This document shows positions 54,609 to 63,784 of a stretch of 64,000 bases of DNA, in pieces. The stretch comes from Clostridium sp. (GTDB lineage Bacteria; Bacteroidota; Bacteroidia; Bacteroidales; Muribaculaceae). The DNA lies in the NCBI GenBank assembly GCA_023663805.1, contig JAMPGR010000001.1:999807-1063806 (forward strand), given 5' to 3'. The number at the start of each line of letters is the position of its first letter. Positions within the stretch are counted from its first letter, which is position 1. Made by a program: the position numbers and the translations under genes. The notes below the pieces were generated by a model. That model ran no database searches, had not been told where the DNA came from, and saw only the letters and a list, made by a program, of their open reading frames with translations.

Positions 54609-54616
54609 CAAAGATA
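54609..54616 (-). promoter_or_regulatory. -7 promoter box for the acyl-CoA ligase operon
   Basis: TATCTTTG followed by C on the minus strand, with TTTG exactly 20 nt upstream (54637-54640), which lies inside the 3' end of the phosphatase gene. Confidence 0.7.
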
Positions 54617-54643
54617 GCATTTTTCTGCGGTTCCCGCAAATCG

Positions 54644-55930
54644 CTATTGCGCCCATAGCGGAATACACCTTATTAAATAAGCGCGGGCCTCTCCCCATGG
54701 CAGGTAGAGACGGTCATCGCCAGCCATCAGCGGGACCGGCGTCTCGTTTAGGTCGCAGCGGAGATAGATCTGTCCCGAATCAGACTGGAATAACACCATC
54801 TGGAGATTGGCTGCCATCGGAACGAGCGTGAAGTCGAGCCAGTGGAGCCCGACGGTGTCGAAATAGTTGGTCAGATAATATGCTCCGCGGAGCCTCATCA
54901 GCGACAGCAGCGGCATCAGCGTTTCGGCATGGCCGAATCGGAGACGAACCGGAACATAGGATGTTCCGGCCTCTATTCCGGAGACTGCCATGTCGGCCTC
55001 GTCGACAATCTCCTTCAGCAGCGGCGCGGCAATCTCAGCCGGGACCGACGACAAAACCGAGAACGATCGGAGCAGATACTGGCGGAGGTTGAAACACTGC
55101 CAGAGGGAATTCATCTGCTCCAGGGTCAGGAAACGCGACGGCAGGCCGTCGATCCCCATAGCTGCCGTGCCGGCCAGGAGCGAATATTCGGCCATCGCAG
55201 TCTCCGCCCCGTCGATTTCTCCGAACGGGAAACCTTTTCCGAGCACCCGCGAGAGAATTCCTTCGACATCGACGCGCGAAAGTTGATTGTCGTATGCCTC
55301 ACGCCATGTATCCCCCTTGCTGAAGTCTGTATATTCGCGGTCATCGTCGAAAAAACGGAGCAGGGGAGAGTATTCTCTGCCCGACGACGCAGTCATCTCG
55401 ACCCGATTGTTAAGTCGGCACAACTGATGGAGAAATGTATACATACTCATAACGCAACGCGGAGAGTAGGACGATATCGCGTCTACGCGTCCGTTAAAGA
55501 GCATCGGATAGTTGGCATACATTCGTGAGGCGATCCCGCGCTGTTCAGCCTGTCCGAGCGAATCGAGTGCACCCCAGCGGCCTGCGGAGAGCGAGATGAC
55601 CCTTTCGGTCAGAGCGAGGAGGTCGCGGCCGTCGGGAGTGATTGTTCCGAGCGAATCGGCCGCCTGCAGGGCCGATTTGACCGTCAGCGCATGTTTCGCC
55701 GAAGCCGGAAAACGCGCCCCGTGCCGTCCGACATGGCTGATCATGACCGGTTTGAGCGAGTCGGGACAGTCGCTCGGGGAGGCGGGCGCAGGGTAGGGCA
55801 TCGCACTCCCGCAGCATTGTTCGAACGTGTAGTCCGTAGCGGTCGGATCGGCCGCCGAGAGCCGTCCGGCGGCGATTGTCGAGACTGAAACCGCCAGTAT
55901 TGCTATGGCGAAAACGCGTGATACATACAT
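54644..55930 (-). CDS. MINPP-type histidine phosphatase (inositol polyphosphate phosphatase/phytase)
   Basis: This exported branch-2 histidine phosphatase has a signal peptide (…STIAAGRLSAADP), the catalytic 'SHVGRHGARFP' (R69-H70-G71-x-R73) and a proton-donor motif HAE (334-336, 'FGHAETLMPLLSLM'). HAE in place of the HD of classical acid phosphatases marks MINPP enzymes, which cleave phytate (InsP6) at several positions and were described in Bacteroides as BtMinpp. 428 residues is normal. It starts 24 bp after the DUF4923 gene and likely shares its promoter. Confidence 0.85.
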   Translation of the reverse strand: MYVSRVFAIAILAVSVSTIAAGRLSAADPTATDYTFEQCCGSAMPYPAPASPSDCPDSLKPVMISHVGRHGARFPASAKHALTVKSALQAADSLGTITPDGRDLLALTERVISLSAGRWGALDSLGQAEQRGIASRMYANYPMLFNGRVDAISSYSPRCVMSMYTFLHQLCRLNNRVEMTASSGREYSPLLRFFDDDREYTDFSKGDTWREAYDNQLSRVDVEGILSRVLGKGFPFGEIDGAETAMAEYSLLAGTAAMGIDGLPSRFLTLEQMNSLWQCFNLRQYLLRSFSVLSSVPAEIAAPLLKEIVDEADMAVSGIEAGTSYVPVRLRFGHAETLMPLLSLMRLRGAYYLTNYFDTVGLHWLDFTLVPMAANLQMVLFQSDSGQIYLRCDLNETPVPLMAGDDRLYLPWGEARAYLIRCIPLWAQ

Positions 55931-55954
55931 ATTTACAAGAATTATCTCATCTGA

Positions 55955-56620
55955 TTATTTGGTTTCCGGATCGGCAGTTTTCTCGAGTTCGAAGCCGACG
56001 CAGACGCCGTCGTATGACTTCAGGAGGTTAACAGCCGTTGTGATAGTCGAACTTTTCGCAACGGAACTGACTTTTTCGGCAATTTCGATCAGTTTAGTGA
56101 CGTCGAACATGACGTTGGTCGAGTTGCCGCTTTGGGTGACGTAGGCGTTCATCTTGCCGAGTTTGATTTTGCCCAGTGCTGTGAAATTGAAGGTGAAGTT
56201 CGCCTCCGAACCCTCTTCTGCGAGAGTCTCGACTGTACCTTTCAGTATGATACTGCGAACGGTCATCGTAAAGGTCGAGTCGGGGTTGACGGTCATGACA
56301 ACCTGGTCGAGGCCGGTTGTTTTGTAGTATGGCTCGAGTTTGCAGACGATCGCCGACGAAGCGGCAGCACCGCCGGCCTTCTGTAGTAAATTCTCGCTTT
56401 TGAATGTAACAGCCGGAGCCGAGTAACTCCAGGTTCCGCAGAGGTCTTCGACCGTCAGGCTCTCTTTCTGGAGGAGGCCGGAGATTATGTTGCCTATGGG
56501 CGAATCCGACGAACCAGATCCGCCGAGAACATTTTTAAGGTCTTTCAGGTCCCATGCGTGGAGCGACGCCGTTGACAAAAGGAATGCTGCGATAACAGCG
56601 CAGATGTGTTTTGTTTTCAT
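55955..56620 (-). CDS. DUF4923-family exported protein
   Basis: Starting at MKTKHICAV gives a signal peptide ending LHAW. An upstream in-frame ATG at 56764 adds 48 unlikely residues. The mature ~200-residue protein has 'WDLKDLKNVLGG', 'DLCGTWSYSAPAVTFKSENLL', 'DSTFTMTVR' and 'YDGVCVGFEL', matching DUF4923 (lipocalin-like, Bacteroidales). Function unknown. It is upstream of, and probably cotranscribed with, the inositol phosphatase. Confidence 0.8.
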   Translation of the reverse strand: MKTKHICAVIAAFLLSTASLHAWDLKDLKNVLGGSGSSDSPIGNIISGLLQKESLTVEDLCGTWSYSAPAVTFKSENLLQKAGGAAASSAIVCKLEPYYKTTGLDQVVMTVNPDSTFTMTVRSIILKGTVETLAEEGSEANFTFNFTALGKIKLGKMNAYVTQSGNSTNVMFDVTKLIEIAEKVSSVAKSSTITTAVNLLKSYDGVCVGFELEKTADPETK

Positions 56621-56649
56621 AAATGAAATTATAGAAACGTAATTTACCG

Positions 56650-56657
56650 CAAAAGTA
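56650..56657 (-). promoter_or_regulatory. -7 promoter box for DUF4923-phosphatase operon
   Basis: TACTTTTG followed by C on the minus strand, with a TTTG -33 element 20 nt upstream (56678-56681). A plus-strand TAACTTTG at 56660-56667 overlaps it head to head, but its use is unknown. Confidence 0.65.
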
Positions 56658-56824
56658 CATAACTTTGTCATAAATAACAAACCGATTCTACAAAGATATT
56701 GTTCTGGCAGATGAAACACAACTTTAAACGAGTTAAAATTCCGTTTAAACGCCAGAAATTTCATAAGCAGGATTATGTTAAATAGGATATGGAAAGCCCC
56801 CTCGCCCTTTAGTCAAATTGACAA

Positions 56825-56896
56825 TCTGGGTTCTCTGGGTTCTCTGGGTTCTCTGGGTTCTCTGGGTTCTCTGGGTTCTCTGGGTTCTCTGAGTTT
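56825..56896. repeat. 9-bp tandem repeat (TCTGGGTTC)
   Basis: Seven perfect copies of TCTGGGTTC (56825-56887) are followed by one decayed copy. On the opposite strand the frame would read Thr-Gln-Arg repeatedly, but no coding signal supports translation. A similar unit, TTCTCTGAG/TTCTCTGCG, precedes the promoter at 277. It lies in the otherwise gene-free 56621-56973 gap. Confidence 0.85.
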
Positions 56897-56948
56897 CTCT
56901 CGCGGTTCTCGGGATGTTGCGGGGGCTCGGGATTCCGGTATTTTTTCG

Positions 56949-56956
56949 TAACTTTG
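56949..56956 (+). promoter_or_regulatory. -7 promoter box for queA
   Basis: TAACTTTG followed by C, 17 nt upstream of the queA start, fits TAnnTTTG, implying a leader of only about 10 nt. Confidence 0.7.
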
Positions 56957-56973
56957 CAGGCCTATAACTGAGA

Positions 56974-58209
56974 ATGATGATAAAAGATATTGAAATCAAC
57001 GACTTCGACTATCCTCTGCCCGACGGACTGATTGCCCGGCATCCTCTCGCTGACCGCGACAAATGCCGCCTGCTCTGTTTCCGACCGGGACAGCCGATCG
57101 ATGACCGCCGCTTTGACGATCTACCCGGTCTCCTCCCCTCCGACGCTATGCTCGTATATAACAATACGCGCGTCATTAACGCACGTCTGCGCTTCCGAAA
57201 GGGAGAGAACCACGACGGCGCCCTGATCGAGGTTTTCTGCCTCGAACCGGTCGAGCCGGCTGATTACGCGCTGTCGTTTGCGGCAACGGAAGCGACCTCA
57301 TGGCGCTGTTTTGTCGGAAATTCGAAGCGCTGGAAGGATGGTCTGCTGTCGATGGATCTTCGGCTCGACGACGGTACTGCGCTGACGCTCAATGCCGAAC
57401 GCGTCAGCCGCGACGACAACAGTTCAGTCGTCAGGTTCTCGTGGTCGTCCGATCGCCAGGGTCGCTCCGTCAGTTTCTCGGAAATTATCGAAATGGCTGG
57501 CGAAATCCCGATCCCGCCTTATCTCAACCGCTCTACCGAGCAGTCTGATTCGACTGATTATCAGACGGTTTTCTCGCACATCGAAGGGTCTGTTGCCGCT
57601 CCGACCGCCGGACTCCACTTCACCAATCACCTGCTCCGCGAAATCGACCGGCGCGGAATCCTCAGGCGCGAACTGACGCTCCACGTAGGGGCTGGTACGT
57701 TCCAGCCTGTCAAGTCAGACCGCATCGGCGACCACGCGATGCACAGCGAGTTTATCTCTGTTCCCGTCGCGCTGATCCGCGAACTGGCCGACACGGAACG
57801 CCCGGTTTTCGCCGTCGGGACAACCTCTGTCCGTACGCTCGAATCGCTCTATCACCTGGCCAGCATGGCAGCCGAGACGGGAGTGATTCCTGCGGAACTT
57901 CCCCAGTGGCGTCCCTATGACCCCGAAGCATGTTTCCCCGACCGGAAAACGGCACTATCCGCCCTGCTCCGGCTGATGAAAGAAGACGGGATGGACCGTC
58001 TCGTCGCCTCGACCCGCCTTATGATCGCCCCGGGCTACACATTCAGGATTGTCGACGGAATCATCACGAACTTCCACCAGCCCAAATCGACCCTCCTCCT
58101 GCTCGTTTCGGCCTTCACCGGCGGCGACTGGCGGCGCATCTACGACCACGCCCTCGTTTCGGGCTACCGTTTTCTGAGTTACGGCGACGCGAATCTTCTG
58201 ATGCGTTAA
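56974..58209 (+). CDS. queA: S-adenosylmethionine:tRNA ribosyltransferase-isomerase
   Basis: QueA turns preQ1 in tRNA (Tyr, His, Asn, Asp) into epoxyqueuosine using the ribosyl group of SAM. Marks seen: 'YPLPDGLIARHPLADRDKCRLL', 'LVYNNTRVINARL', 'SHIEGSVAAPTAGLHFT', 'LHVGAGTFQPVKS', 'HSEFISVP' and 'NFHQPKSTLLLLVSAFTGG'. At 411 residues it is slightly longer than E. coli QueA because of an insert around 130-170. Either of two adjacent ATGs may start it. It is monocistronic. Confidence 0.95.
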   Translation: MMIKDIEINDFDYPLPDGLIARHPLADRDKCRLLCFRPGQPIDDRRFDDLPGLLPSDAMLVYNNTRVINARLRFRKGENHDGALIEVFCLEPVEPADYALSFAATEATSWRCFVGNSKRWKDGLLSMDLRLDDGTALTLNAERVSRDDNSSVVRFSWSSDRQGRSVSFSEIIEMAGEIPIPPYLNRSTEQSDSTDYQTVFSHIEGSVAAPTAGLHFTNHLLREIDRRGILRRELTLHVGAGTFQPVKSDRIGDHAMHSEFISVPVALIRELADTERPVFAVGTTSVRTLESLYHLASMAAETGVIPAELPQWRPYDPEACFPDRKTALSALLRLMKEDGMDRLVASTRLMIAPGYTFRIVDGIITNFHQPKSTLLLLVSAFTGGDWRRIYDHALVSGYRFLSYGDANLLMR

Positions 58210-58211
58210 GC

Positions 58212-58250
58212 GGCAGGGGCCGTGGAACATCCCCTGCCCTGCGTTCCACG
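58212..58250. other. Interlocked hairpins (possible pseudoknot) after queA
   Basis: GGCAGGGG (58212-58219) pairs with CCCCTGCC (58231-58238). The loop between them contains CGTGGAAC (58221-58228), which is perfectly complementary to GTTCCACG (58243-58250). The two helices are either alternatives or an H-type pseudoknot. It lies 3 nt after the queA stop and 118 nt before parA. It may simply be the queA terminator, but no T-run follows. Confidence 0.55.
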
Positions 58251-58332
58251 AAGTTTTCGACACTAACCCCGACTTATCAACAATCGGTCCGTTTTTCCCT
58301 CCGCAATATTTTCGCATGTCGGCGATAGTCAC

Positions 58333-58340
58333 TATATTTG
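58333..58340 (+). promoter_or_regulatory. -7 promoter box for parAB
   Basis: TATATTTG followed by C, 27 nt upstream of the parA start, fits TAnnTTTG. Confidence 0.65.
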
Positions 58341-58367
58341 CGTGAATTTTTATTCTGACCGATAACA

Positions 58368-59180
58368 ATGGGTAAAATAATCGCAATCGCAAACCAGAAA
58401 GGCGGGGTCGGCAAAACGACGACAACCATCAATCTGGCCGCCTCTCTCGCCAACGAGGGTAAGAAAGTACTGATCATCGACGCCGATCCCCAGGCCAACT
58501 CGACATCAGGCTATGGTATCGATCCCCGCTCGATGTCGTCATCGATCTACGAATGTCTTGTCGACGACTATCCGATCGACGGTTCGCAGGTCAAGACCTG
58601 TATCGAAGGTCTCGACCTTGTCGGGTCGCGCATCGACCTGGCCGGTGCTGAAATCGAACTGATCCCCCGCCCGAACCGCGAGAATATCCTCGCGAACCTC
58701 CTTAGCGGAATCCGCGACAAATATGACTATATCATAATCGACTGCTCGCCGTCGCTCGGACTGATCACCGTCAACGCCCTGACCGCCGCCGACTCGGTCA
58801 TCATCCCCGTCCAGGCCGAATATTTCGCTCTCGAAGGAATCTCGAAACTGCTGAACACAATCCGTATCATAAAGTCGAAACTGAACCGATCGCTCGAAAT
58901 CGAAGGATTCCTTCTGACGATGTACGACGCGCGCCTCCGCCTCGCCAACCAGATCTTCGAGGAATTGAAGGGCCACTTCGGCGACATGGTCTTCAACTCA
59001 GTCATACCCCGGAACATACGCCTTAGCGAAGCACCCTCCCACGGCCTTCCCGCGATCCTCTACGACCCTCTCAGCCGCGGCGCGACGTCACATATCGCCC
59101 TGGCCAAGGAAATCATCAACCGAAACCGCCACTTCAGTTCGCAGCACCAGCACTCCGCCTCCGACCAGAAGGCAGTCTGA
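58368..59180 (+). CDS. parA: Chromosome-partitioning ATPase ParA (Soj)
   Basis: This deviant-Walker ATPase drives chromosome segregation with ParB-parS. '[22 protein letters not shown]' is the deviant Walker A, with '[16 protein letters not shown]' and '[20 protein letters not shown]' as Walker A' and B. 270 residues without an N-terminal HTH is the chromosomal small ParA type. It is followed 34 bp later by parB. Confidence 0.96.
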   Translation: MGKIIAIANQKGGVGKTTTTINLAASLANEGKKVLIIDADPQANSTSGYGIDPRSMSSSIYECLVDDYPIDGSQVKTCIEGLDLVGSRIDLAGAEIELIPRPNRENILANLLSGIRDKYDYIIIDCSPSLGLITVNALTAADSVIIPVQAEYFALEGISKLLNTIRIIKSKLNRSLEIEGFLLTMYDARLRLANQIFEELKGHFGDMVFNSVIPRNIRLSEAPSHGLPAILYDPLSRGATSHIALAKEIINRNRHFSSQHQHSASDQKAV

Positions 59181-59214
59181 CAACGACTCTTTACCCAACG
59201 ACACCAACCCCAAA

Positions 59215-60102
59215 ATGGCACTCCCAAGAAGAAACGCACTCGGACGCGGCCTCGACTCGCTCATCTCGATGGACGACACCCCGGCGGCCGGCTCCTCCGC
59301 AATAAACGAGATCGACCTTTCGCAGATCTCCCCAAACCCCGAACAACCCCGCATCGACTTCGACGAATCGACCCTCGACGACCTCGCCGCCTCGATCCGC
59401 GAAATCGGAATCATCCAGCCCCTGTCGCTCCGGAAAACCGGCCCGGACTCCTACCAGATCATAGCCGGCGAACGGCGCTACCGCGCCGCACGCATGGCCG
59501 GACTGACAACGGTTCCGGCCTATGTCCGCGAAGCAAACGACGCCGAACTGACCGAAATGGCCCTGATCGAGAATATCCAGCGCGAGGACCTGAACGCAAT
59601 CGAAATCGCCCTGACATTCAAGAAACTGATCGACCAGTATAACCTGACCCAGGAACGTCTCAGCCAGCGTATCGGAAAGAAACGCGCGACGATCGCCAAC
59701 TTCCTCCGCCTCCTGAAACTCCCGGCCGAAATCCAGCTCGGACTCCGCGACAAAAAAGTCGATATGGGCCACGCTCGCGCCCTCCTCTCGCTCGACAACC
59801 CCCAGCAGCAACTGAAACTCTATGAGCGGATTGTCCGCGACGGCCTGTCGGTCAGAAAGGTCGAGGAGATGGTCAAACAACTCCAGGAGGCGGCCTCCGG
59901 CAGCGGCGAATCGAAGCCCGACCGCCAGCCAACCCACGATTTCGACCTGCTGAAACACCACCTCTCGGCCCGCTTCGGAACCCCGGTCCAGTTCGCCTGC
60001 GACAACAAGGGGAAGGGTAAAATAACCTTTCCGTTCCGAAACGAGGACGAACTTGCGAGATTAATTACTATCTTTGATGCGATTAATCAATCAGAAAACT
60101 GA
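59215..60102 (+). CDS. parB: Chromosome-partitioning protein ParB
   Basis: ParB binds parS sites and forms the partition complex using CTP. The CTP/ParB domain has 'SIREIGIIQPLSLRK', 'YQIIAGERRYRAARMAGL' and 'ALIENIQREDLNAIEIALTF', followed by the HTH 'LTQERLSQRIGKKRATIANFLRLL' (about 145-170) and a C-terminal dimer domain. N-terminal 'RRNALGRGLDSLI' is the conserved ParA-contact peptide. 295 residues is typical. Confidence 0.96.
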   Translation: MALPRRNALGRGLDSLISMDDTPAAGSSAINEIDLSQISPNPEQPRIDFDESTLDDLAASIREIGIIQPLSLRKTGPDSYQIIAGERRYRAARMAGLTTVPAYVREANDAELTEMALIENIQREDLNAIEIALTFKKLIDQYNLTQERLSQRIGKKRATIANFLRLLKLPAEIQLGLRDKKVDMGHARALLSLDNPQQQLKLYERIVRDGLSVRKVEEMVKQLQEAASGSGESKPDRQPTHDFDLLKHHLSARFGTPVQFACDNKGKGKITFPFRNEDELARLITIFDAINQSEN

Positions 60103-60150
60103 ACATCGTGGACCGGCAGGCCGTTCCGGACGGAACAACGCACTGTCGGA

Positions 60151-61077
60151 ATGATAGATATGGACCAACAAAGGAAACAGCCACAAAACCCGTCGTCAGG
60201 CCTGAAAATCGCCCGGATTGTCAGGCTCGCGGTCGTTTTGTGGGTTCTCCTCTCCCCGTTTAACATTTTTTCGTCAACTTTTAGTTCTGTTGACATTTCG
60301 TCTCCCGACTCGCTGACTGTCAGCGAACGACGCGCCCGCGCAATGGAACGCCGTGCCCACCGCGATTCTCTTCGTCGGGCCGCGCAAACTGTCGGGTCGC
60401 TCCCCGACTCGATTCCCCTGCCCGTCCCGGCCGTCGCTGTCGACGACATGGTCGCTGTAGACTCGCTCAACGCTGCTTCGGGCCGTCCGGAACTGGTCCC
60501 GGCCGACACGCTCCTGATCCTTAACTCGGCTTCGGCCCAGGCCTCGCTTGACAGCGCCGGAGTCGCCCGGTCGCCGATCCGCGTCTTCGATCCGGACCCG
60601 ATCAGGGCGGTGTGGCTCTCGGCTCTCTGTCCAGGCCTCGGCCAGGTCTACAACCGACGCTACTGGAAACTGCCGATTGTCGTCGGCGCGTTTATGGGAC
60701 TCGCATACGGCACATCCTGGAACAACGGGATGCTCCGCGACTACACCCGCGCCTATAACGACATAACCGACAACGACCCGACGACAAAGAGTTACATGGA
60801 TTTCTACCCCTCGACAACCCGCGAGGAGGACCTCGACAAATCCTGGCTTACCCAGACGCTCAAACACCGAAAGGATTATTTCCGCCGAAACCGCGATCTC
60901 TGTATAATCTCGATGATCGGCGTTTATCTCGTTGCGATGGTCGACGCCTATGTCGACGCATCGCTCGCCCATTTCGACATCTCCGAAGATCTATCCCTCG
61001 ATATCGGACCCGCCGTTATCCCCGACTCGCGCGACCGCCTGCCGAGTCTCGGACTGCAATGGGCCTTCCATTTCTGA
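60151..61077 (+). CDS. DUF5683 membrane protein
   Basis: The 308-residue protein has an N-terminal hydrophobic segment (about 25-45), a long Arg/Ser/Ala-rich periplasmic linker, and the DUF5683 domain from about residue 145. That domain has 'PIRAVWLSALCPGLGQVYNRRYWKLPIVVG', a second TM-like stretch, 'DYFRRNRDLCIISMIGVYLVAMVDAYVDA' and the terminal 'SLGLQWAFHF' beta-like end. DUF5683 commonly lies between parB and a lytic transglycosylase in Bacteroidetes. Function unknown, probably envelope-related. Confidence 0.87.
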   Translation: MIDMDQQRKQPQNPSSGLKIARIVRLAVVLWVLLSPFNIFSSTFSSVDISSPDSLTVSERRARAMERRAHRDSLRRAAQTVGSLPDSIPLPVPAVAVDDMVAVDSLNAASGRPELVPADTLLILNSASAQASLDSAGVARSPIRVFDPDPIRAVWLSALCPGLGQVYNRRYWKLPIVVGAFMGLAYGTSWNNGMLRDYTRAYNDITDNDPTTKSYMDFYPSTTREEDLDKSWLTQTLKHRKDYFRRNRDLCIISMIGVYLVAMVDAYVDASLAHFDISEDLSLDIGPAVIPDSRDRLPSLGLQWAFHF

Positions 61078-61104
61078 TCTCCCGTTAAAACCGCACTGAA
61101 CGAT

Positions 61105-62739
61105 ATGAATAAATTCCTTCTGACCACAATCCTGATGTTCTCCTCCGCGGCTCTTCTCAGAGGTGCGAACATCCTCGACATAAAACACACCATCTCGGAC
61201 CCGAACGTGATGGTTCCCGAAAGTTTCGAGACGAAATCCCGCGAACTCGACGAAAACTTCTATCTGAACAACTATGCCCGCCGCTCGGAGCGGATGGGTG
61301 AGGCTGTCAACGGAACCCCCGAGCAATATGAGCAGCGTCTGGCCGCGCTTCCGGCCGAAATCGAACTTCCCTATAACCCGATTGTCGGGAAGTTCATCGA
61401 CATGTATCTCGGAAAACGCCGGGGCCTTGTCGCCGACATGCTTGCTCTTCATAACTACTACGGCAATATCTTCGTCGAGGAACTCCTCCGCGAGAAGATG
61501 CCACTCGAACTCCAGTATCTCCCGGTCATCGAATCGGCAATCAACCCTAACGCCGTGTCGAAAGCCGGCGCGACAGGTCTCTGGCAGATGATGCCGGCGA
61601 CGGCGACCGGCCTCGGCCTCGAGATAAACTCGCTCGTCGACCAGCGGCGTGACCCGCGGCTGTCAACCCGCTATGCAGTCCAATATCTTAAGCAACTATA
61701 TGACATCTACGGCGAATGGTCGCTCGCGATCGCCGCCTATAACTGCGGCCCCGGAAATGTCAACAAGGCTCTCCGCCGTGCCGGTGGCGGCAAGAAAGAT
61801 TTCTGGGAGATCTACACCTACCTTCCCCAGGAGACCCGCGGCTATCTCCCCGCGTTCATCGCCGCAAACTACGTCATGAACTACCATAACCGCCATGGCA
61901 TCTCCCCGACCGTTGTCAGCCGCCACCTCGTGACCGACACCGTCCTGGTCGACCAGCGGGTCCACTTCAACCAGATCGCCGACATCCTGAATATTCCGGT
62001 CGACGAAATCCGTATGCTTAACCCTCAGTTCCGAAAGGATATTATCCCCGGCGACAACCATCCCTATGCGCTCGTGCTCCCTTCGCAGCAGTGTCTCAGT
62101 TACATTATGAGCGAACGCGACATTCTGAACTACGACTCTGTTCAATATGCCCGACGCACCTATGTCGAACCCGGAACCCCCTTCGACCGCTCTGCCAATC
62201 CCGATTCCGCTCTCCTGGCCAGCCAGCCGCGCATCGTCCACCATGTTGTCAAACGAGGAGAGAACCTTCGCGACATTGCAAAAAGATATAATGTTAGTGC
62301 TACTGATATAAAGAGAACCAACAACCTTCGCCGCGGCAAAGTCCAGGCCGGACAGCGCCTGACTATCGAAATCTACGACCGCCCCGCTACGACTGCCGCG
62401 ACAACGACTGCCTCAGCCGCCTCCAGATCGACCCGCCAGTCACCCCAGGCTACCGAGCAAGCACAACAGCAGAAGTCTCAGACTACGACCGAGACAACTG
62501 CGCCGTCGAAACCGAAGCAGTCACAGGCGGCTTCTACGCCGCGGACCCACAAAGTCAAGAAAGGTGACACCCTCGACAAGATCGCACGTCTCTACGGCAC
62601 GACAGCCGCCGCAATCCGTTCGGCCAACGGCATGGCAGCCAGCGACTCGCGCATCAATATCGGCCAGACCCTGAAGATTCCGGCCGCCAAAGCCAAAGCC
62701 AAAGCCAAAGCCAAAGCTAAAAAGAAAAGGAAAAGATAA
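61105..62739 (+). CDS. MltD-like lytic transglycosylase with two LysM domains
   Basis: This murein hydrolase of the SLT family has an N-terminal signal (…AALLRGAN) and a lysozyme-like domain (about 125-270) with the catalytic Glu in 'PVIESAINPNAVSKAGATGLWQMMPATATGLG' and 'LAIAAYNCGPGNV'. Peptidoglycan-binding LysM domains follow at about 378-421 ('HHVVKRGENLRDIAKRYNVS') and 487-530 ('HKVKKGDTLDKIARLYGT'), with a Ser/Thr/Gln-rich linker between. A 5-copy GCCAAA DNA repeat encodes the Lys/Ala tail. It would remodel the cell wall during growth or division. It is in the parAB cluster. Confidence 0.92.
   Translation: MNKFLLTTILMFSSAALLRGANILDIKHTISDPNVMVPESFETKSRELDENFYLNNYARRSERMGEAVNGTPEQYEQRLAALPAEIELPYNPIVGKFIDMYLGKRRGLVADMLALHNYYGNIFVEELLREKMPLELQYLPVIESAINPNAVSKAGATGLWQMMPATATGLGLEINSLVDQRRDPRLSTRYAVQYLKQLYDIYGEWSLAIAAYNCGPGNVNKALRRAGGGKKDFWEIYTYLPQETRGYLPAFIAANYVMNYHNRHGISPTVVSRHLVTDTVLVDQRVHFNQIADILNIPVDEIRMLNPQFRKDIIPGDNHPYALVLPSQQCLSYIMSERDILNYDSVQYARRTYVEPGTPFDRSANPDSALLASQPRIVHHVVKRGENLRDIAKRYNVSATDIKRTNNLRRGKVQAGQRLTIEIYDRPATTAATTTASAASRSTRQSPQATEQAQQQKSQTTTETTAPSKPKQSQAASTPRTHKVKKGDTLDKIARLYGTTAAAIRSANGMAASDSRINIGQTLKIPAAKAKAKAKAKAKKKRKR
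62686..62721 (+). repeat. 6-bp tandem repeat GCCAAA in the transglycosylase gene
   Basis: Five perfect GCCAAA copies plus GCTAAA encode alternating Ala-Lys in the basic C-terminal tail. Copy number can change without shifting the frame. Confidence 0.85.
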
Positions 62740-62752
62740 TCCCGCGGCCTGA

Positions 62753-63781
62753 ATGAATATATTCCGAAATATGCCGAGGAGTTTCGCAACAGTAGCCCTC
62801 GCCACTGCTTTTCTCTTCGAGACTACCGCGGCCGACAAACTGATTGATACCGGAGACCTGAACTACGTCCCGACCATCTATGCAACCCTCCGCTCGCGTG
62901 CCGAATGGAGCACAGCAACTGGAAACTATCGCTTCCAGGTGCGCACGGGCCGCGTCGGGATTCAGGGAGATGTCACACCCGCGTTCAGTTACCGCGCTGA
63001 ACTCGATCTTTGCGACCGTGGGCAAGTGGTTGTCACCGATGTCTGGATCAGAACGAATATCGCACGCGGGTTCAAGGTACAGGCCGGACAGATGCGTATG
63101 CCGTTCAGTTTCGGCAGTGCGGTTGCGCCGGCCAACTATCTTTTCGCAAACCGTCCCTTTCTCGACAAGCAGATTATAGGACCCCGTAATGTCGGGGTCA
63201 AACTGATCTACAACTGTCCGGCGACCCCTCTGACACTGGAAGCAGGCGTGTTCAACGCGACCTCGAAGGGAAACCACGCAGTCTGGCAGCGCGAACTCGC
63301 CTATGCAGCCAAGACCCTGTATACCTGCTTGAACGTCACGCTGATAACCGGCTTCGAGTCGCTCCGCCCCGGAGAAACACGTATCAACCAGGCCAACGCC
63401 GGACTCCGCTGGAACTCAGGACGATGGATGGCCGAAGGGGAGTATGGCTATAAGCATTATACGAACAAATCGTTCCGAAACGTCCACGGCTACAACCTGA
63501 TGGTTAACTACCGGATTCCTCTCCGCTGGACAGACCTGAACCAGATGTCGCTGCAGGCGCGTCTCGACGGTCTGACCGACAACTGGGACGGCTCCGGCGA
63601 GGCCGCCTTTACGGACCACGGCCGTAACCGCCTGACACTCGGCGCGACGCTGAGTTACAAGGCGGGTCCCGTCTGGGCCGACTTGAAACTGAACTACGAG
63701 CAGTATTTTATGCAGCACGATGTCAGACAGAGCGCCAATACCGGAAACATGGCCGTCGCCGAACTTGTCCTGCACTTCTGA
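62753..63781 (+). CDS. Outer-membrane porin (phosphate-selective O/P type)
   Basis: The 342-residue protein has a signal peptide (…LFETTAADK). The mature part is a beta-barrel of alternating aromatic/polar strands with 'GRVGIQGDVTPAFSYRAELDLCD', 'FKVQAGQMRMPFSFGSAV' and 'GVKLIYN', matching the porin O/P family. It ends with the typical terminal aromatic 'LVLHF'. It probably allows passage of anions such as phosphate, though specificity is not proven. It is 13 bp after the transglycosylase gene and 3 bp before the deacylase gene. Confidence 0.82.
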   Translation: MNIFRNMPRSFATVALATAFLFETTAADKLIDTGDLNYVPTIYATLRSRAEWSTATGNYRFQVRTGRVGIQGDVTPAFSYRAELDLCDRGQVVVTDVWIRTNIARGFKVQAGQMRMPFSFGSAVAPANYLFANRPFLDKQIIGPRNVGVKLIYNCPATPLTLEAGVFNATSKGNHAVWQRELAYAAKTLYTCLNVTLITGFESLRPGETRINQANAGLRWNSGRWMAEGEYGYKHYTNKSFRNVHGYNLMVNYRIPLRWTDLNQMSLQARLDGLTDNWDGSGEAAFTDHGRNRLTLGATLSYKAGPVWADLKLNYEQYFMQHDVRQSANTGNMAVAELVLHF

Positions 63782-63784
63782 GAG

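Noticed and set aside
56825..56896. CRISPR-like array
   Set aside because: The units are 9 bp, contiguous and without spacers; no cas genes are nearby.
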